DNA of 64,000 nucleotides from an uncultured Bacteroidota bacterium. GTDB lineage: Bacteria > Bacteroidota > Bacteroidia > B-17B0 > Aurantibacillaceae. The notes below the pieces were generated by a model, which was given only the letters and a program-made list of their open reading frames with translations, searched no databases and was not told the origin of the DNA. Both the position numbers and the translations under genes were made by a program. This document shows, piece by piece, positions 56,001 to 64,000 of the stretch. Where the stretch lies: contig CAILKE010000053.1 of the NCBI GenBank assembly GCA_903834765.1, positions 1 through 64,000 of the forward strand, in the 5' to 3' direction. Each line of letters starts with the position of its first letter. Position 1 is the stretch's first letter.

Positions 56001-56260
56001 AAAAAATGTTGATAAATATTAAAGTTTTTGCATTTTTTTTAGTAGTTACTGATTTTACTGGCACTTCGGGGCGCTGATAGCTTACAAGTTAAGAATTTGC
56101 AAGACTTTTACAATAATTCATAAAACGGCATTTTAGTTAAAATTCGAAAATGACATCTATTTTTGAATTTTAACCTAAAAAAATCTAAAATAAAGTAATG
56201 GACATTGAGATGTTTTTTTAATGTAATTTTATCTCTGATTTTAAAGGCTATAAAAAAAAT

Positions 56261-56965
56261 ATGAAATTCATTAGATATATTTTAAGTATTACACTATTAT
56301 TTTGCTTTACTAATTATTATTCACAAAAGTTTAATGCTGGCTTTTCTGCAGGATTAACAGTAAGCGACATTGACGGAGCTGATACACGTGATGCTGATAA
56401 CGACTTTCATAAAGTAGGATTTACTGCTGGCGCACTTGTAAATACTCAGCTTACAAAAAAATCAATATTACAATTAGAAATCAATTACATACAAAAAGGA
56501 AGTCTACAACCTCCGGATTCCTTGAATAACGGGTATTTTAAGATTGCACTCGGCTATGTAGAAATTCCAATTTTAATAAAACGTCAAATTTATTTTACTT
56601 GGAAACAAAAACGCATCAATAAATTAGATATAGAGTTTGGTTTATCTTATGGAAGAATGGTGTATAATGAGGTTGTTGGAGGCACTAATTACAACTTAGC
56701 ATCTGCAAGTCAATATTATAATTACAACGATGTAAGTGCTCTTTTGGGCTTGGATTATAACTTCACAAAAAATATTTATTTTTGTTTTAGATACAGTAAT
56801 TCGCTCATACCTACTATAAAAAAAAATAATGCTAATTACGGTACACAAAGTATTAATACCATTAACAAAGGTAATAGCATGGTGTTTCAATTTAGTTTCA
56901 AGTTTGTTTTAAATGGTAAAAAACAAGAAACTGCACCAGTTAGTGTTACTCCTCTTAGTCAATAA
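56261..56965 (+). CDS. PorT-like outer membrane beta-barrel protein
   Basis: 234 residues. Signal peptide to about YYSQ (residue 21), then KFNAGFSAGLTVSDIDGADT, and alternating beta strands typical of the small outer membrane beta-barrel (PorT/OmpA-like) family: LQLEINYIQKGSLQ, KIALGYVEIPILIKRQIYF and a terminal FQFSFKFVL strand. An 18-residue tail (GKKQETAPVSVTPLSQ) follows the barrel. Role unknown. Confidence 0.8.
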   Translation: MKFIRYILSITLLFCFTNYYSQKFNAGFSAGLTVSDIDGADTRDADNDFHKVGFTAGALVNTQLTKKSILQLEINYIQKGSLQPPDSLNNGYFKIALGYVEIPILIKRQIYFTWKQKRINKLDIEFGLSYGRMVYNEVVGGTNYNLASASQYYNYNDVSALLGLDYNFTKNIYFCFRYSNSLIPTIKKNNANYGTQSINTINKGNSMVFQFSFKFVLNGKKQETAPVSVTPLSQ

Positions 56966-57082
56966 TATAAACACTAAAATAATACTAAATTTGGTGAAGG
57001 TTTAACCTGAGTTGTTTTACATAACATGAAATTATAAGTTATTTTTTACTTATAGCCTTGTCATTTTGTCACTTTTTCTCTC

Positions 57083-57098
57083 TTGGTACAACCTTTGA
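57083..57098 (+). promoter_or_regulatory. Sigma-54-type (-24/-12) promoter of htpG
   Basis: TTGGTACAACCTTTGA: GG at 57085-57086 and GA at 57097-57098 with exactly ten bases between, the fixed spacing of RpoN promoters (consensus TGGCAC-N5-TTGC). Transcription would begin near 57110, 44 bases before the htpG ATG. Two TTGTCA copies lie just upstream (57058-57071). Confidence 0.6.
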
Positions 57099-57153
57099 CT
57101 AAGAAGTGCGGAAAAAATTTATATTATTAAACAAACCTAAATATTTTAAAAAC

Positions 57154-59052
57154 ATGAGCACCGGAAAAATTAATGTACAAACCGAAAACATTTTCCCAAT
57201 TATTAAAAAGTTTCTTTATTCTGATAACGAAATTTTTTTACGTGAATTAGTAAGTAATGCAACTGATGCTACTCAAAAATTAAAAGCGTTAACATCCATG
57301 GGCGAAGCCAAAGGAGAGTTAGGTGATTTGAAAATTGAAGTGAAAGTTGATAAAGCTGCGAAAACCATTACCATTAAAGATAAAGGTATTGGTATGACTG
57401 CTGAGGAAATCGAAAAATACATTACTCAAATTGCTTTTAGTGGAGCGGAAGAATTCGTTACGAAATACAAAGATAAGGTTGATAAAAACGTTGTTATTGG
57501 TCATTTTGGTTTAGGGTTTTACTCTGCCTTTATGGTGGCAGCTCGTGTTGAGATATTCTCATTGTCATACAAAGAAGGTTCTAAGGCCGTTCGTTGGGAA
57601 TGTGATGGAAGTCCTGAATATACAATTGAAGAAAACACAACTAAAACAGATCGTGGAACTGAAATCGTATTACACATTGCTGAAGATAGTTTAGAGTTTT
57701 TAGAAAACTCTAAAATCGAAGGTCTATTAAAAAAATACTGTAAATTTTTACCTGTTGAAATTGTTTTCGGAACTAAGTCTGAATGGGTACCATCAGGTGA
57801 AAAAGACGAAAAAGGTAATGACAAAGAAAATGAAATTCAAGTTGAAAACATTATCAATAACCCAATACCAGCTTGGATCAAAAAACCAATTGATTTAAAA
57901 GACGAAGATTACAAGGCATTTTACCGTGAGTTGTATCCAATGCAATTTGAAGAGCCTTTATTTCATATCCATTTAAATGTAGATTATCCTTTTAACTTAA
58001 CGGGTATTTTATATTTTCCAAAATTATCTAACAAGTTTGAAGCGCCGAAAGACCGTATACAATTATACAGTAATCAAGTGTTTGTAACTGATAATGTAGA
58101 AAATATTGTACCTGATTTTTTAACCATGTTACGCGGTGTGATTGATAGTCCGGATATTCCGTTAAACGTGAGTCGTAGCTATTTGCAAGCTGACAGTAAC
58201 GTCAAAAAAATATCAGCGCACATTACTAAAAAAGTAGCAGATAAATTAGAGGAAATCTTTAAAAAAGACCGTCCTGATTTTGAAGCGAAATGGGATGATA
58301 TCAAAATATTTGTTCAATATGGTATGATCAGCGATGACAAGTTTTATGACAAAGCCTCAAAATTTGCTTTAGTGAAAAATACGGACGCAAAAGCCTTTAC
58401 ATTAGAGGAATACGAAGCGCATGTAAAAGCTAATCAAACTGATAAAGACAATAAAGTAGTTTATTTATATGCTACTAATATGGATGAGCAACATACCTAT
58501 ATTGATGCGGCTAAGTCTCGTGGATACGATGTATTATTAATGGATTCGCCGTTAGATGCACATTTAATTAATCATTTGGAAAGCAAATTAAACAACACAC
58601 AATTTGTACGTGTTGATGCTGATACCGTTGAAAAATTAATTAAGAAAGAAGATGCTCAACCAAGTAAATTATCGGAAGAAGAGCAAACAGCTTTAAAACC
58701 AATTGTAGAAGGTGTTGTTGCCAAAGAAAAATACACCGTAACATTTGAAAGTTTAAGCGAAACAGATTCTCCTATGTTAATCACACGCCCTGAGTTTATG
58801 CGTCGTATGAAAGATATGCAAGCCATGGGAGGCGGAGGCGGTATGAACTTTTATGGTGCTATGCCTGATATGTATAATTTAGTAGTGAACGCAAACCATC
58901 CGTTAATTGGAAAAATATTAGCAGAAAAAGATTCTACTGTACAATCTCAATTAGCCAAACAAGCAGCTGATTTAGCCTTATTATCACAAGGTTTATTGAA
59001 AGGCGAGGAGTTAACTAAGTTTATAAAACGCAGCGTTGAAATGATAAATTAA
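57154..59052 (+). CDS. htpG: Chaperone protein HtpG (Hsp90)
   Basis: 632 residues from the ATG at 57154. A GTG at 57106 in the same frame would add 16 residues but lies upstream of the predicted transcription start, and homologues begin near MSTGKINVQTENIFP. GHKL ATPase motifs: ELVSNATDATQKLK, IKDKGIGMTAEE, VIGHFGLGFYSAFMV. The middle domain has RGVIDSPDIPLNVSRSYLQ; the C-terminus dimerises. It folds client proteins under stress with ATP. The sigma-54-like promoter suggests stress or nitrogen-type signalling rather than a heat-shock sigma. Confidence 0.97.
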   Translation: MSTGKINVQTENIFPIIKKFLYSDNEIFLRELVSNATDATQKLKALTSMGEAKGELGDLKIEVKVDKAAKTITIKDKGIGMTAEEIEKYITQIAFSGAEEFVTKYKDKVDKNVVIGHFGLGFYSAFMVAARVEIFSLSYKEGSKAVRWECDGSPEYTIEENTTKTDRGTEIVLHIAEDSLEFLENSKIEGLLKKYCKFLPVEIVFGTKSEWVPSGEKDEKGNDKENEIQVENIINNPIPAWIKKPIDLKDEDYKAFYRELYPMQFEEPLFHIHLNVDYPFNLTGILYFPKLSNKFEAPKDRIQLYSNQVFVTDNVENIVPDFLTMLRGVIDSPDIPLNVSRSYLQADSNVKKISAHITKKVADKLEEIFKKDRPDFEAKWDDIKIFVQYGMISDDKFYDKASKFALVKNTDAKAFTLEEYEAHVKANQTDKDNKVVYLYATNMDEQHTYIDAAKSRGYDVLLMDSPLDAHLINHLESKLNNTQFVRVDADTVEKLIKKEDAQPSKLSEEEQTALKPIVEGVVAKEKYTVTFESLSETDSPMLITRPEFMRRMKDMQAMGGGGGMNFYGAMPDMYNLVVNANHPLIGKILAEKDSTVQSQLAKQAADLALLSQGLLKGEELTKFIKRSVEMIN

Positions 59053-59080
59053 AATCTAAATTCATTATTTTTATAATTAT

Positions 59081-59110
59081 AAGGAGAGATATAAGATCTC
59101 TCCTTTTTTT
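59081..59110 (+). terminator. Terminator after htpG
   Basis: AAGGAGAGAT pairs with ATCTCTCCTT around ATAAG, followed by T residues. Overlaps the 3' end of the convergent DUF1294 gene by two bases. Confidence 0.85.
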
Positions 59111-59387
59111 ATTTTCTAAAAACGAAGTATACAACTACTACATTTAAAACAATAAGTATCGGAATACCAAATTTAAATAAAGGCTTGGCGGCTTTATGAT
59201 ATATAGGAGCTTTCATCCCTGCGAAGATGCCTATTGAACCTAAGAGTAAAGCCAATAGAAATAATTTGTTTTCGGAAATACGTTGTCGTTTCTTAATAGC
59301 ATGGTATTTATCATACCACATAGCTAAATAAGCAATCACGTTAATGATTATCAAATAATAAATGAAAAAACGTTGTTGTGGTAACAT
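59109..59387 (-). CDS. DUF1294 membrane protein
   Basis: 92 residues, two to three hydrophobic helices. MWYDKYHAIKKRQRISENKL and the HK motif in APIYHKAAKPLFKFGIPI match DUF1294, a small inner-membrane family of unknown role. Follows the VF530 gene by 19 bases on the same strand. Confidence 0.88.
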   Translation of the reverse strand: MLPQQRFFIYYLIIINVIAYLAMWYDKYHAIKKRQRISENKLFLLALLLGSIGIFAGMKAPIYHKAAKPLFKFGIPILIVLNVVVVYFVFRK

Positions 59388-59406
59388 TATAAAAATGCAA
59401 AACAGA

Positions 59407-59628
59407 TTAATGCGATTCTACAAATTGTAAATACAAGTCTTCTACCTTTTTGCGCGCCCAAGGTGTTTTTCGTAAAAACGTTAAACTCGATTTGATACTC
59501 GGATTTTCTTTGAAACAATTGATATCAATATGATAGGCCAAGCCGTCCCAACGATAATGAACAAGCAATTCTTCTAAAATAGCTTGCAATGTTTTGCCGT
59601 GTAAAGGATTGTTTTTTTGTTCTATCAT
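59407..59628 (-). CDS. VF530 (DUF2132) family protein
   Basis: 73 residues: [39 protein letters not shown] and [13 protein letters not shown] are the VF530 signature. A small helical protein proposed to bind DNA. Its ATG overlaps the murQ stop by four bases, so it is translationally coupled to murQ. Confidence 0.92.
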   Translation of the reverse strand: MIEQKNNPLHGKTLQAILEELLVHYRWDGLAYHIDINCFKENPSIKSSLTFLRKTPWARKKVEDLYLQFVESH

Positions 59629-60437
59629 TTGTTTTTCAAACTATCAGTGGCTTTGCGAACACTGCCATATTTTAATAATAAAGCTTTCACCTCTTCGTAA
59701 TTTTCTAAACCAGTATTTTTCATAATCATGCGCGTACCTCTATCAACTAGCTTATCATTACTTAATTGCATGTCTATCATTTTATTTCCTTTGACGCGGC
59801 CTAGCTTTATCATCAATGATGTGCTCAGCATGTTCAATACTAATTTTTGAGCAGTGCCTGATTTCATGCGCGTAGAACCTGTCACAAACTCAGGACCAAC
59901 AACGACCTCAACAGGAAATTTAGACACTGCTGCAACGCCCGAATGATTGTTACAAACAATACAACCTGTTGTAATATTACTTTTATTACAGGCCTCTAAA
60001 GCACCTATCACATATGGCGTAGAGCCAGAGGCGGCAATACCAACAACCACATCATTAGCATTGATATGATATTCTTGTAAGTCTTTCCAACCTTGCGTAA
60101 TATCATCTTCTGCAAATTCAACGGCTTTACGGATGGCAGTATCTCCACCTGCTATTAAGCCTACTACTATCCCCTGCTCTATTCCGTATGTTGGTGGGCA
60201 TTCGCTAGCATCAACTATTCCTAATCGACCGCTTGTGCCTGCTCCTAAATAAAATAAACGTCCACCTTGTTGCATTTTTTCGACAACACGCGCAACTAAT
60301 TTTTCAATTTGAGGAATAGCTTTTTCAACAGCGAGTGGAACTGTTTTATCTTCGGTATTCATGTTCTGTAATAGCTCAGAAACACTCATGTTTTCGAGGT
60401 TATTATAATATGAATCTGCTTCAGTTGTTTTACTCAT
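59625..60437 (-). CDS. murQ: N-acetylmuramic acid 6-phosphate etherase
   Basis: 270 residues, one SIS domain. [53 protein letters not shown] and [19 protein letters not shown] are MurQ hallmarks. It cleaves the lactyl ether of MurNAc-6-phosphate to give GlcNAc-6-phosphate during peptidoglycan recycling. No anmK or murP is adjacent. Confidence 0.95.
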   Translation of the reverse strand: MSKTTEADSYYNNLENMSVSELLQNMNTEDKTVPLAVEKAIPQIEKLVARVVEKMQQGGRLFYLGAGTSGRLGIVDASECPPTYGIEQGIVVGLIAGGDTAIRKAVEFAEDDITQGWKDLQEYHINANDVVVGIAASGSTPYVIGALEACNKSNITTGCIVCNNHSGVAAVSKFPVEVVVGPEFVTGSTRMKSGTAQKLVLNMLSTSLMIKLGRVKGNKMIDMQLSNDKLVDRGTRMIMKNTGLENYEEVKALLLKYGSVRKATDSLKNK

Positions 60438-60569
60438 TTCATTTAGTTGTTTGAGTTTGGTTATTGGTTGTTTGACTATTTATATTTGATTCACTCGTTA
60501 AAACAATTAATCTGTTGCTCATTAAAATTGATTTTTCAAACAACTTAAAACAAACAACAAATAACTTCA

Positions 60570-61721
60570 TTAAGCAAATTGTTTCACGTCTTTATCTGTG
60601 ATTTCTTTCCCACATAAAATAATCAATCGTTCAATCACGTTTCTAAATTCACGGATATTTCCTGTCCAATCTTTCTTTTGTAATTCTTTGATACCGTCTT
60701 TAGATATTGTCTTTAGAGGCATTCCGTTATCATCGCAAATCAATTTCAAAAAATGTTCTGCTAACAACGGAATATCTTCTTTACGATCATTCAATGATGG
60801 CACAGTGATAGGAATCACGCTCAAACGATGGAACAAATCTTCACGAAATTCTCCGTTAGCAATTTGTTTTTTCAAATCTTTATTAGTGGCTGCTAAAATT
60901 CGCACATCCACTTTTATTTCTTTATCACCACCTACACGCGTAATTTTATTTTCTTGTAATGCCCGCAAAACCTTTGCCTGAGCTGAAAGAGACATGTCTC
61001 CAATTTCATCTAAAAAAATAGTACCGCCTTCCGCTAATTCAAATTTACCTTTACGTGTTGCGATAGCACTTGTAAATGCGCCTTTTTCGTGCCCAAACAA
61101 TTCGCTTTCTATTAATTCACTAGGAATAGCCGCACAATTAACTTCTATTAATGGCGCCTGCGAGCGATGACTTTTATTATGAATTTCGCGCGCTACCAAT
61201 TCTTTGCCGCTGCCGTTACCGCCGGTAATAAGGACACGCGCGTCAGTAGGCGCCACTTTATCAATCATCTCTCTTATAGCATCTAAAGCTTTTGATTGGC
61301 CAATCATTTCGTAACCTTTATTAATTTTCTTTTTCAGAATTTTTGTTTCGGTTACTAAGGATGTTTTATCTAATGCATTTCTAATGGCTATTAACAAACG
61401 ATTCAAATCAATTGGTTTTGCCAAATAATCGAATGCGCCTTTTTTTACTGCATCTACAGCTGTTTCTATATTACCATGTCCACTCATCATGATCAATGAA
61501 GCGTCCGTTCCATGAGCAATTAATTTATGAAGCAATTCAGTACCATCTAATTTTGGCATTTTAATATCACTTAAAATTACATCATAGCCTCCTTTTAAAG
61601 CCATATCTAAGCCTTGTTGACCATCTTCTGCTTCATCAATAGTGTATTTTTCAAACTCCAAAATTTCGCGGATACTTCGGCGAATAGCCTTTTCATCATC
61701 TATGATTAATATTTTTGGCAT
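60570..61721 (-). CDS. NtrC-type sigma-54-dependent response regulator without HTH domain
   Basis: 383 residues. Receiver domain with phosphorylatable Asp52 (DVILSDIKMP) and acidic pair DD8-9; AAA+ domain with Walker A GGNGSGKE (about 167-174), a sigma-54-contact loop written GAFTSA (214-219) in place of GAFTGA, and Walker B GGTIFLDEIGDM. The protein ends 25-30 residues past the AAA+ lid (ITDKDVKQFA) with no Fis-type DNA-binding helix pair. Bacteroidota homologues share this layout. It should activate RpoN promoters in response to a sensor kinase; no kinase gene is adjacent. arfB lies 3 bases upstream. Confidence 0.93.
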   Translation of the reverse strand: MPKILIIDDEKAIRRSIREILEFEKYTIDEAEDGQQGLDMALKGGYDVILSDIKMPKLDGTELLHKLIAHGTDASLIMMSGHGNIETAVDAVKKGAFDYLAKPIDLNRLLIAIRNALDKTSLVTETKILKKKINKGYEMIGQSKALDAIREMIDKVAPTDARVLITGGNGSGKELVAREIHNKSHRSQAPLIEVNCAAIPSELIESELFGHEKGAFTSAIATRKGKFELAEGGTIFLDEIGDMSLSAQAKVLRALQENKITRVGGDKEIKVDVRILAATNKDLKKQIANGEFREDLFHRLSVIPITVPSLNDRKEDIPLLAEHFLKLICDDNGMPLKTISKDGIKELQKKDWTGNIREFRNVIERLIILCGKEITDKDVKQFA

Positions 61722-61724
61722 GTT

Positions 61725-62141
61725 CTAAATTATCTTTTTTCTTAATTGTTTAATTTCTCCCTTAATCTTTTTACTATTCAATCGCTTTGCCTTAGTGGCT
61801 TTGCTTATTTTTGTTGGCTTACGAGGTTTTGTAATTTTAAAACCAGAAAGCAACAATTTATAAAATTTCAACTTAAGAAGTTCTTTATTTTTTAATTGTG
61901 TTCTATCTGTTTGCTCTTGTAAATGTATGATGCTATCCTTCTCTAGCTTCGATGCTAAATTCATTAAAAGTATTTCTTTTTCAGCATCAGTTAATTTTTC
62001 TGATTCAGAAATATTAAACCATAGTTCAACTTTTGTTTCAACTTTATTCACGTTTTGTCCACCAGCACCGCCGGAGCGAGCTGTTTTAAACTTACATTCT
62101 TTAATAAGTTCGCGTTCAATTATATCTTCAATCGTTTTCAT
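61725..62141 (-). CDS. arfB: Alternative ribosome-rescue factor / peptidyl-tRNA hydrolase ArfB
   Basis: 138 residues. The catalytic GGQ lies at residues 27-29 in ARSGGAGGQNVNKVETKVEL. The basic C-terminal tail (KPRKPTKISKATKAKRLNSK and on) enters the empty mRNA channel. It frees ribosomes stalled without a stop codon. Shares a transcript with the regulator gene (3-base gap). Confidence 0.93.
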   Translation of the reverse strand: MKTIEDIIERELIKECKFKTARSGGAGGQNVNKVETKVELWFNISESEKLTDAEKEILLMNLASKLEKDSIIHLQEQTDRTQLKNKELLKLKFYKLLLSGFKITKPRKPTKISKATKAKRLNSKKIKGEIKQLRKKII

Positions 62142-62151
62142 TAGTTAAGCC

Positions 62152-62300
62152 CGCAGATAAAGCAGATTTTCGCAGATTTATATTTTTATTATAACATTAC
62201 TATTATTTTGCATTGTCTTGTATCTTATATCTCTTTTGTCTTTCATCTTGCATCCCGTTGTCCCTTTTGTCTCCTAAGTCCTTTCTATCGCTTCAATCCC
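62152..62300. repeat. GCAGAT repeats and purine-rich spacer
   Basis: Three GCAGAT copies about ten bases apart (62153-62177), a known type of Bacteroidota intergenic repeat, followed to 62300 by a stretch that is pyrimidine-rich on the plus strand with repeated TCTTTTGTC-like words. No gene. Located between rlmB and arfB. Confidence 0.6.
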
Positions 62301-63041
62301 TTAAAGCCTCTGTCTCACAGCTTCAAATAAAATAATGCCCGCTGCAACTGATACATTTAATGATGCTATGTTTCCAACCATAGGAATTTTCACTTGCATA
62401 TCACTACGTTTCAAATATTCATTAGAAATTCCATTTTCTTCTGAGCCCATAATAATAGCTGTAGGCTTTGTTAAATCAGCATTAAAGTAGTAGCTCTCTG
62501 TTTTTTCGTGACAGGATACGATTTGTAAACCATATTCTTTCAAATAATCAATTGTACTTTTTAAATTATCTACTCTACACACCTTCATTCGGTTTAATGC
62601 GCCAGCACTGGTTTTAACAGCATCTGCATTAATTTGTGCTGCACCTCTGCTTGGAATGATAATGAAATCAACACCCGAACAATCAGCACTACGAGCAATA
62701 GCACCGAAATTTCGAACATCAGTTACTCTATCTAAAATCAACACCAAAGGCGTTTTACCTTTTTCAAAAACAGTTGCTAATAAATCCTCGACTTCATAAT
62801 AGGTTACTTGTGCAATAAATGCCAAAACACCCTGATGGTTTTTGGACGTGATGCGATTTATTTTTTCGGGTGGTACTATTTGAATTGGAATGTCAAGATC
62901 CTTAATTGCCTTGCGTAATTCGGAATACAATTGATTAGATAATCCTTTTTGTATTATGATTTTATCAATTTCTTTCCCTGCATTTACTGCTTCAATCACG
63001 GCACGTGTGCCAAATATTAAATTATCTGTGTTATCGTTCAT
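62301..63041 (-). CDS. rlmB: 23S rRNA 2'-O-methyltransferase (RlmB-type, SPOUT)
   Basis: 246 residues. N-terminal L30e-like substrate-binding domain (NLIFGTRAVIEAVNAGKEID), then the SPOUT domain with LILDRVTDVRNFGAIARSAD, IIMGSEENGIS and IPMVGNIASLNVSVAAGIIL, the three SpoU motifs. Methylates G2251-type guanosine in the peptidyl-transferase P loop. Stop/start 5 bases from the small gene upstream. Confidence 0.93.
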   Translation of the reverse strand: MNDNTDNLIFGTRAVIEAVNAGKEIDKIIIQKGLSNQLYSELRKAIKDLDIPIQIVPPEKINRITSKNHQGVLAFIAQVTYYEVEDLLATVFEKGKTPLVLILDRVTDVRNFGAIARSADCSGVDFIIIPSRGAAQINADAVKTSAGALNRMKVCRVDNLKSTIDYLKEYGLQIVSCHEKTESYYFNADLTKPTAIIMGSEENGISNEYLKRSDMQVKIPMVGNIASLNVSVAAGIILFEAVRQRL

Positions 63042-63046
63042 TTTTA

Positions 63047-63289
63047 TTAATTACTATTTTTTCTAATTGGAAGTTGATTCACTTCACATTCTACAATATA
63101 AATTCCTGTACTTAATTTATTTTCAGTATAGGCTGTTTGTGAGCTACCATGTATATTTTCAAAAGTATCGCTCATGTATTTTATCATTCCCTGAGAACTC
63201 AATACACCATATAAACCAACTTCATTATCCGATAAGTGATTTAATAAAGATACATACTCTGATTTGAAAAACTTTTTCAATGTGCTCAT
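63047..63289 (-). CDS. Small unknown protein upstream of rlmB
   Basis: 80 residues from ATG at 63289 (a TTG at 63295 would add two). Begins MSTLKKFFKSEYVSLLNHLS; a TAnnTTTG (TACATTTG, minus strand 63300-63293) ends three bases before the ATG. No signal peptide or membrane segment; no family recognised. Probably shares a transcript with rlmB. Confidence 0.6.
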   Translation of the reverse strand: MSTLKKFFKSEYVSLLNHLSDNEVGLYGVLSSQGMIKYMSDTFENIHGSSQTAYTENKLSTGIYIVECEVNQLPIRKNSN

Positions 63290-63292
63290 ACA

Positions 63293-63300
63293 CAAATGTA
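63293..63300 (-). promoter_or_regulatory. TAnnTTTG element abutting the small gene's start
   Basis: Minus-strand TACATTTG just upstream of the ATG at 63289; one of several -7-like elements next to start codons here. No -33 TTG at the expected distance. Confidence 0.35.
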
Positions 63301-63460
63301 GAATTTTTAGCCATTTTTAAAGGGTTTTAAGATGATTTTTATTAAGAAATTGTTAATGAAATTTATACAAATTTTTTACATCCCCTTAAACTACCGTTCA
63401 TATAAATTGTTAGACAACAAAAGATAAACGGTTTATCTTTAAACTTTAAATATATTTAAA

Positions 63461-64000
63461 TGAAAACAACCTTATTATTTTTACTTACTATAATTGCATT
63501 CACTTCTCATGCTCAAATGCCAGGTGGCATGGGAGGCATGAATATGAAAGGCATGAAAGACCCTAAAATGGGTAGAGTATTTGGCAAAGTGCTTGATTCT
63601 AAAACTAACCTGCCTATAGAGTTTGCGTCTATTCAAGTATTATGGTTCAATAAAGATAGTTTGTTGGGTGGAACGCTAGTGAAATCTAATGGTGACTTCT
63701 CAGTAGACGGTTTACCTTCTTTTGGACAAGTACGCGTAAAGGTTAAATTTATTGGGTATAAAGACTATTTACAAAAAGTATATATCGTTCCACCTGATAA
63801 AGTTGACCAAGATTTGGGGGATATTAAATTGAGTGTAGATGAAGCTCAATTAAGTGAAGTGGAAGTTTCTGCCGAAAAAAGTACTGTTACCTTATCTATT
63901 GATAGAAGAACCTATAACGTTGATAAAGATTTATCAGTAAAAGGCGGAACTGCAGTTGACGTGATGAAAAACGTTCCGGGCGTAACAGTTGATGCAGACG
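63461..64000 (+). CDS. Outer-membrane beta-barrel/TonB-type receptor, N-terminal part (3' cut)
   Basis: 180 codons before the window ends. Signal peptide MKTTLLFLLTIIAFTSHAQ, then a Met/Gly-rich stretch (MPGGMGGMNMKGMKDPKMG), a CarboxypepD_reg-like domain (VFGKVLDSKTNLPIEFASIQ), and the start of a plug (RRTYNVDKDLSVKGGTAVD, then VMKNVPGVTVDAD). The plug wording fits the outer membrane beta-barrel (OMP_b-brl_3) type of TonB-related receptor. Function unknown. Confidence 0.85.

Noticed and set aside
56061-56080. Sigma-54-like TGGCAC near 56070
   Set aside because: The TGGCAC is not followed by a TTGC element at the needed spacing.
57106-57153. GTG start for htpG at 57106
   Set aside because: Lies before the predicted transcription start and adds residues not seen in HtpG.
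60598-60981. 127-codon plus-strand ORF opposite the sigma-54 regulator
   Set aside because: Antisense to conserved AAA+ sequence; no independent support.
1-64000. tRNA, rRNA or CRISPR loci
   Set aside because: No T-loop-like sequences, rRNA cores or regularly spaced direct repeats with unique spacers were found in the gaps on reading.

Overview
The window is a low-GC chromosomal segment from a member of the Bacteroidota, most like Flavobacteriales or a near relative. The evidence is two proteins with type IX secretion (T9SS) type A C-terminal sorting domains, carboxypeptidase-regulatory-domain TonB-dependent receptors, OmpP1/FadL and SGNH lipoproteins, DUF6952, DUF5606 and DUF3467 small proteins, few Shine-Dalgarno sequences, and promoter elements fitting the Bacteroidota consensus TTTG / TAnnTTTG. 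No rRNA, tRNA or CRISPR was seen.

Layout. 1-5016 is a fatty-acid handling block: the end of etfA, an acyl-CoA thioesterase fused to an acyl-CoA-binding domain, two DUF4442 hotdog proteins, a FadL-type outer membrane channel and an SGNH lipase-like lipoprotein. 5193-9811 holds a TonB-dependent receptor and a repeat-rich T9SS substrate. 9946-10849 is a small thioredoxin operon. 10877-16863 (minus strand) is a tight operon for glycerolipid breakdown (glpD, GDPD), riboflavin (ribD) and an asparaginase-type hydrolase. 16955-30093 is housekeeping and cell envelope: YicC, UbiA-type prenyltransferase, an arginase-fold protein lacking metal ligands, a second TonB receptor, gltX, a LURP/scramblase-like protein, tadA, a beta-propeller lipoprotein, DUF5606 and a Y-family polymerase. 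30678-34335 is nrdB-nrdA. 34336-37038 is the one clearly accessory stretch: an XRE regulator with a perfect inverted-repeat operator, a secreted protein of unknown role, a REP-associated tyrosine transposase (RAYT) between palindromic REP elements, and a decayed ORF6N gene. 37039-38337 is a second T9SS substrate.

38455-55905 (minus strand) is the complete str-S10-spc-alpha ribosomal supercluster, rpsL to rplQ, including rpmD and rpmJ. tuf and map are absent from it. After it come a beta-barrel protein, htpG behind a sigma-54-type promoter, DUF1294, VF530, murQ, an NtrC-like regulator without a DNA-binding domain, arfB, rlmB, and the start of another outer-membrane beta-barrel/TonB-type receptor cut by the window end.

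No wholly new multi-gene system was found. The most notable items are the thioesterase-ACBP fusion in a thioesterase cluster, the REPtron with diverged hairpin repeats, a canonical Shine-Dalgarno before rplF in a lineage that rarely uses them, the sigma-54-like htpG promoter, the XRE double operator, and TAnnTTTG elements abutting several start codons. All calls are from reading the sequence; no database search was run.
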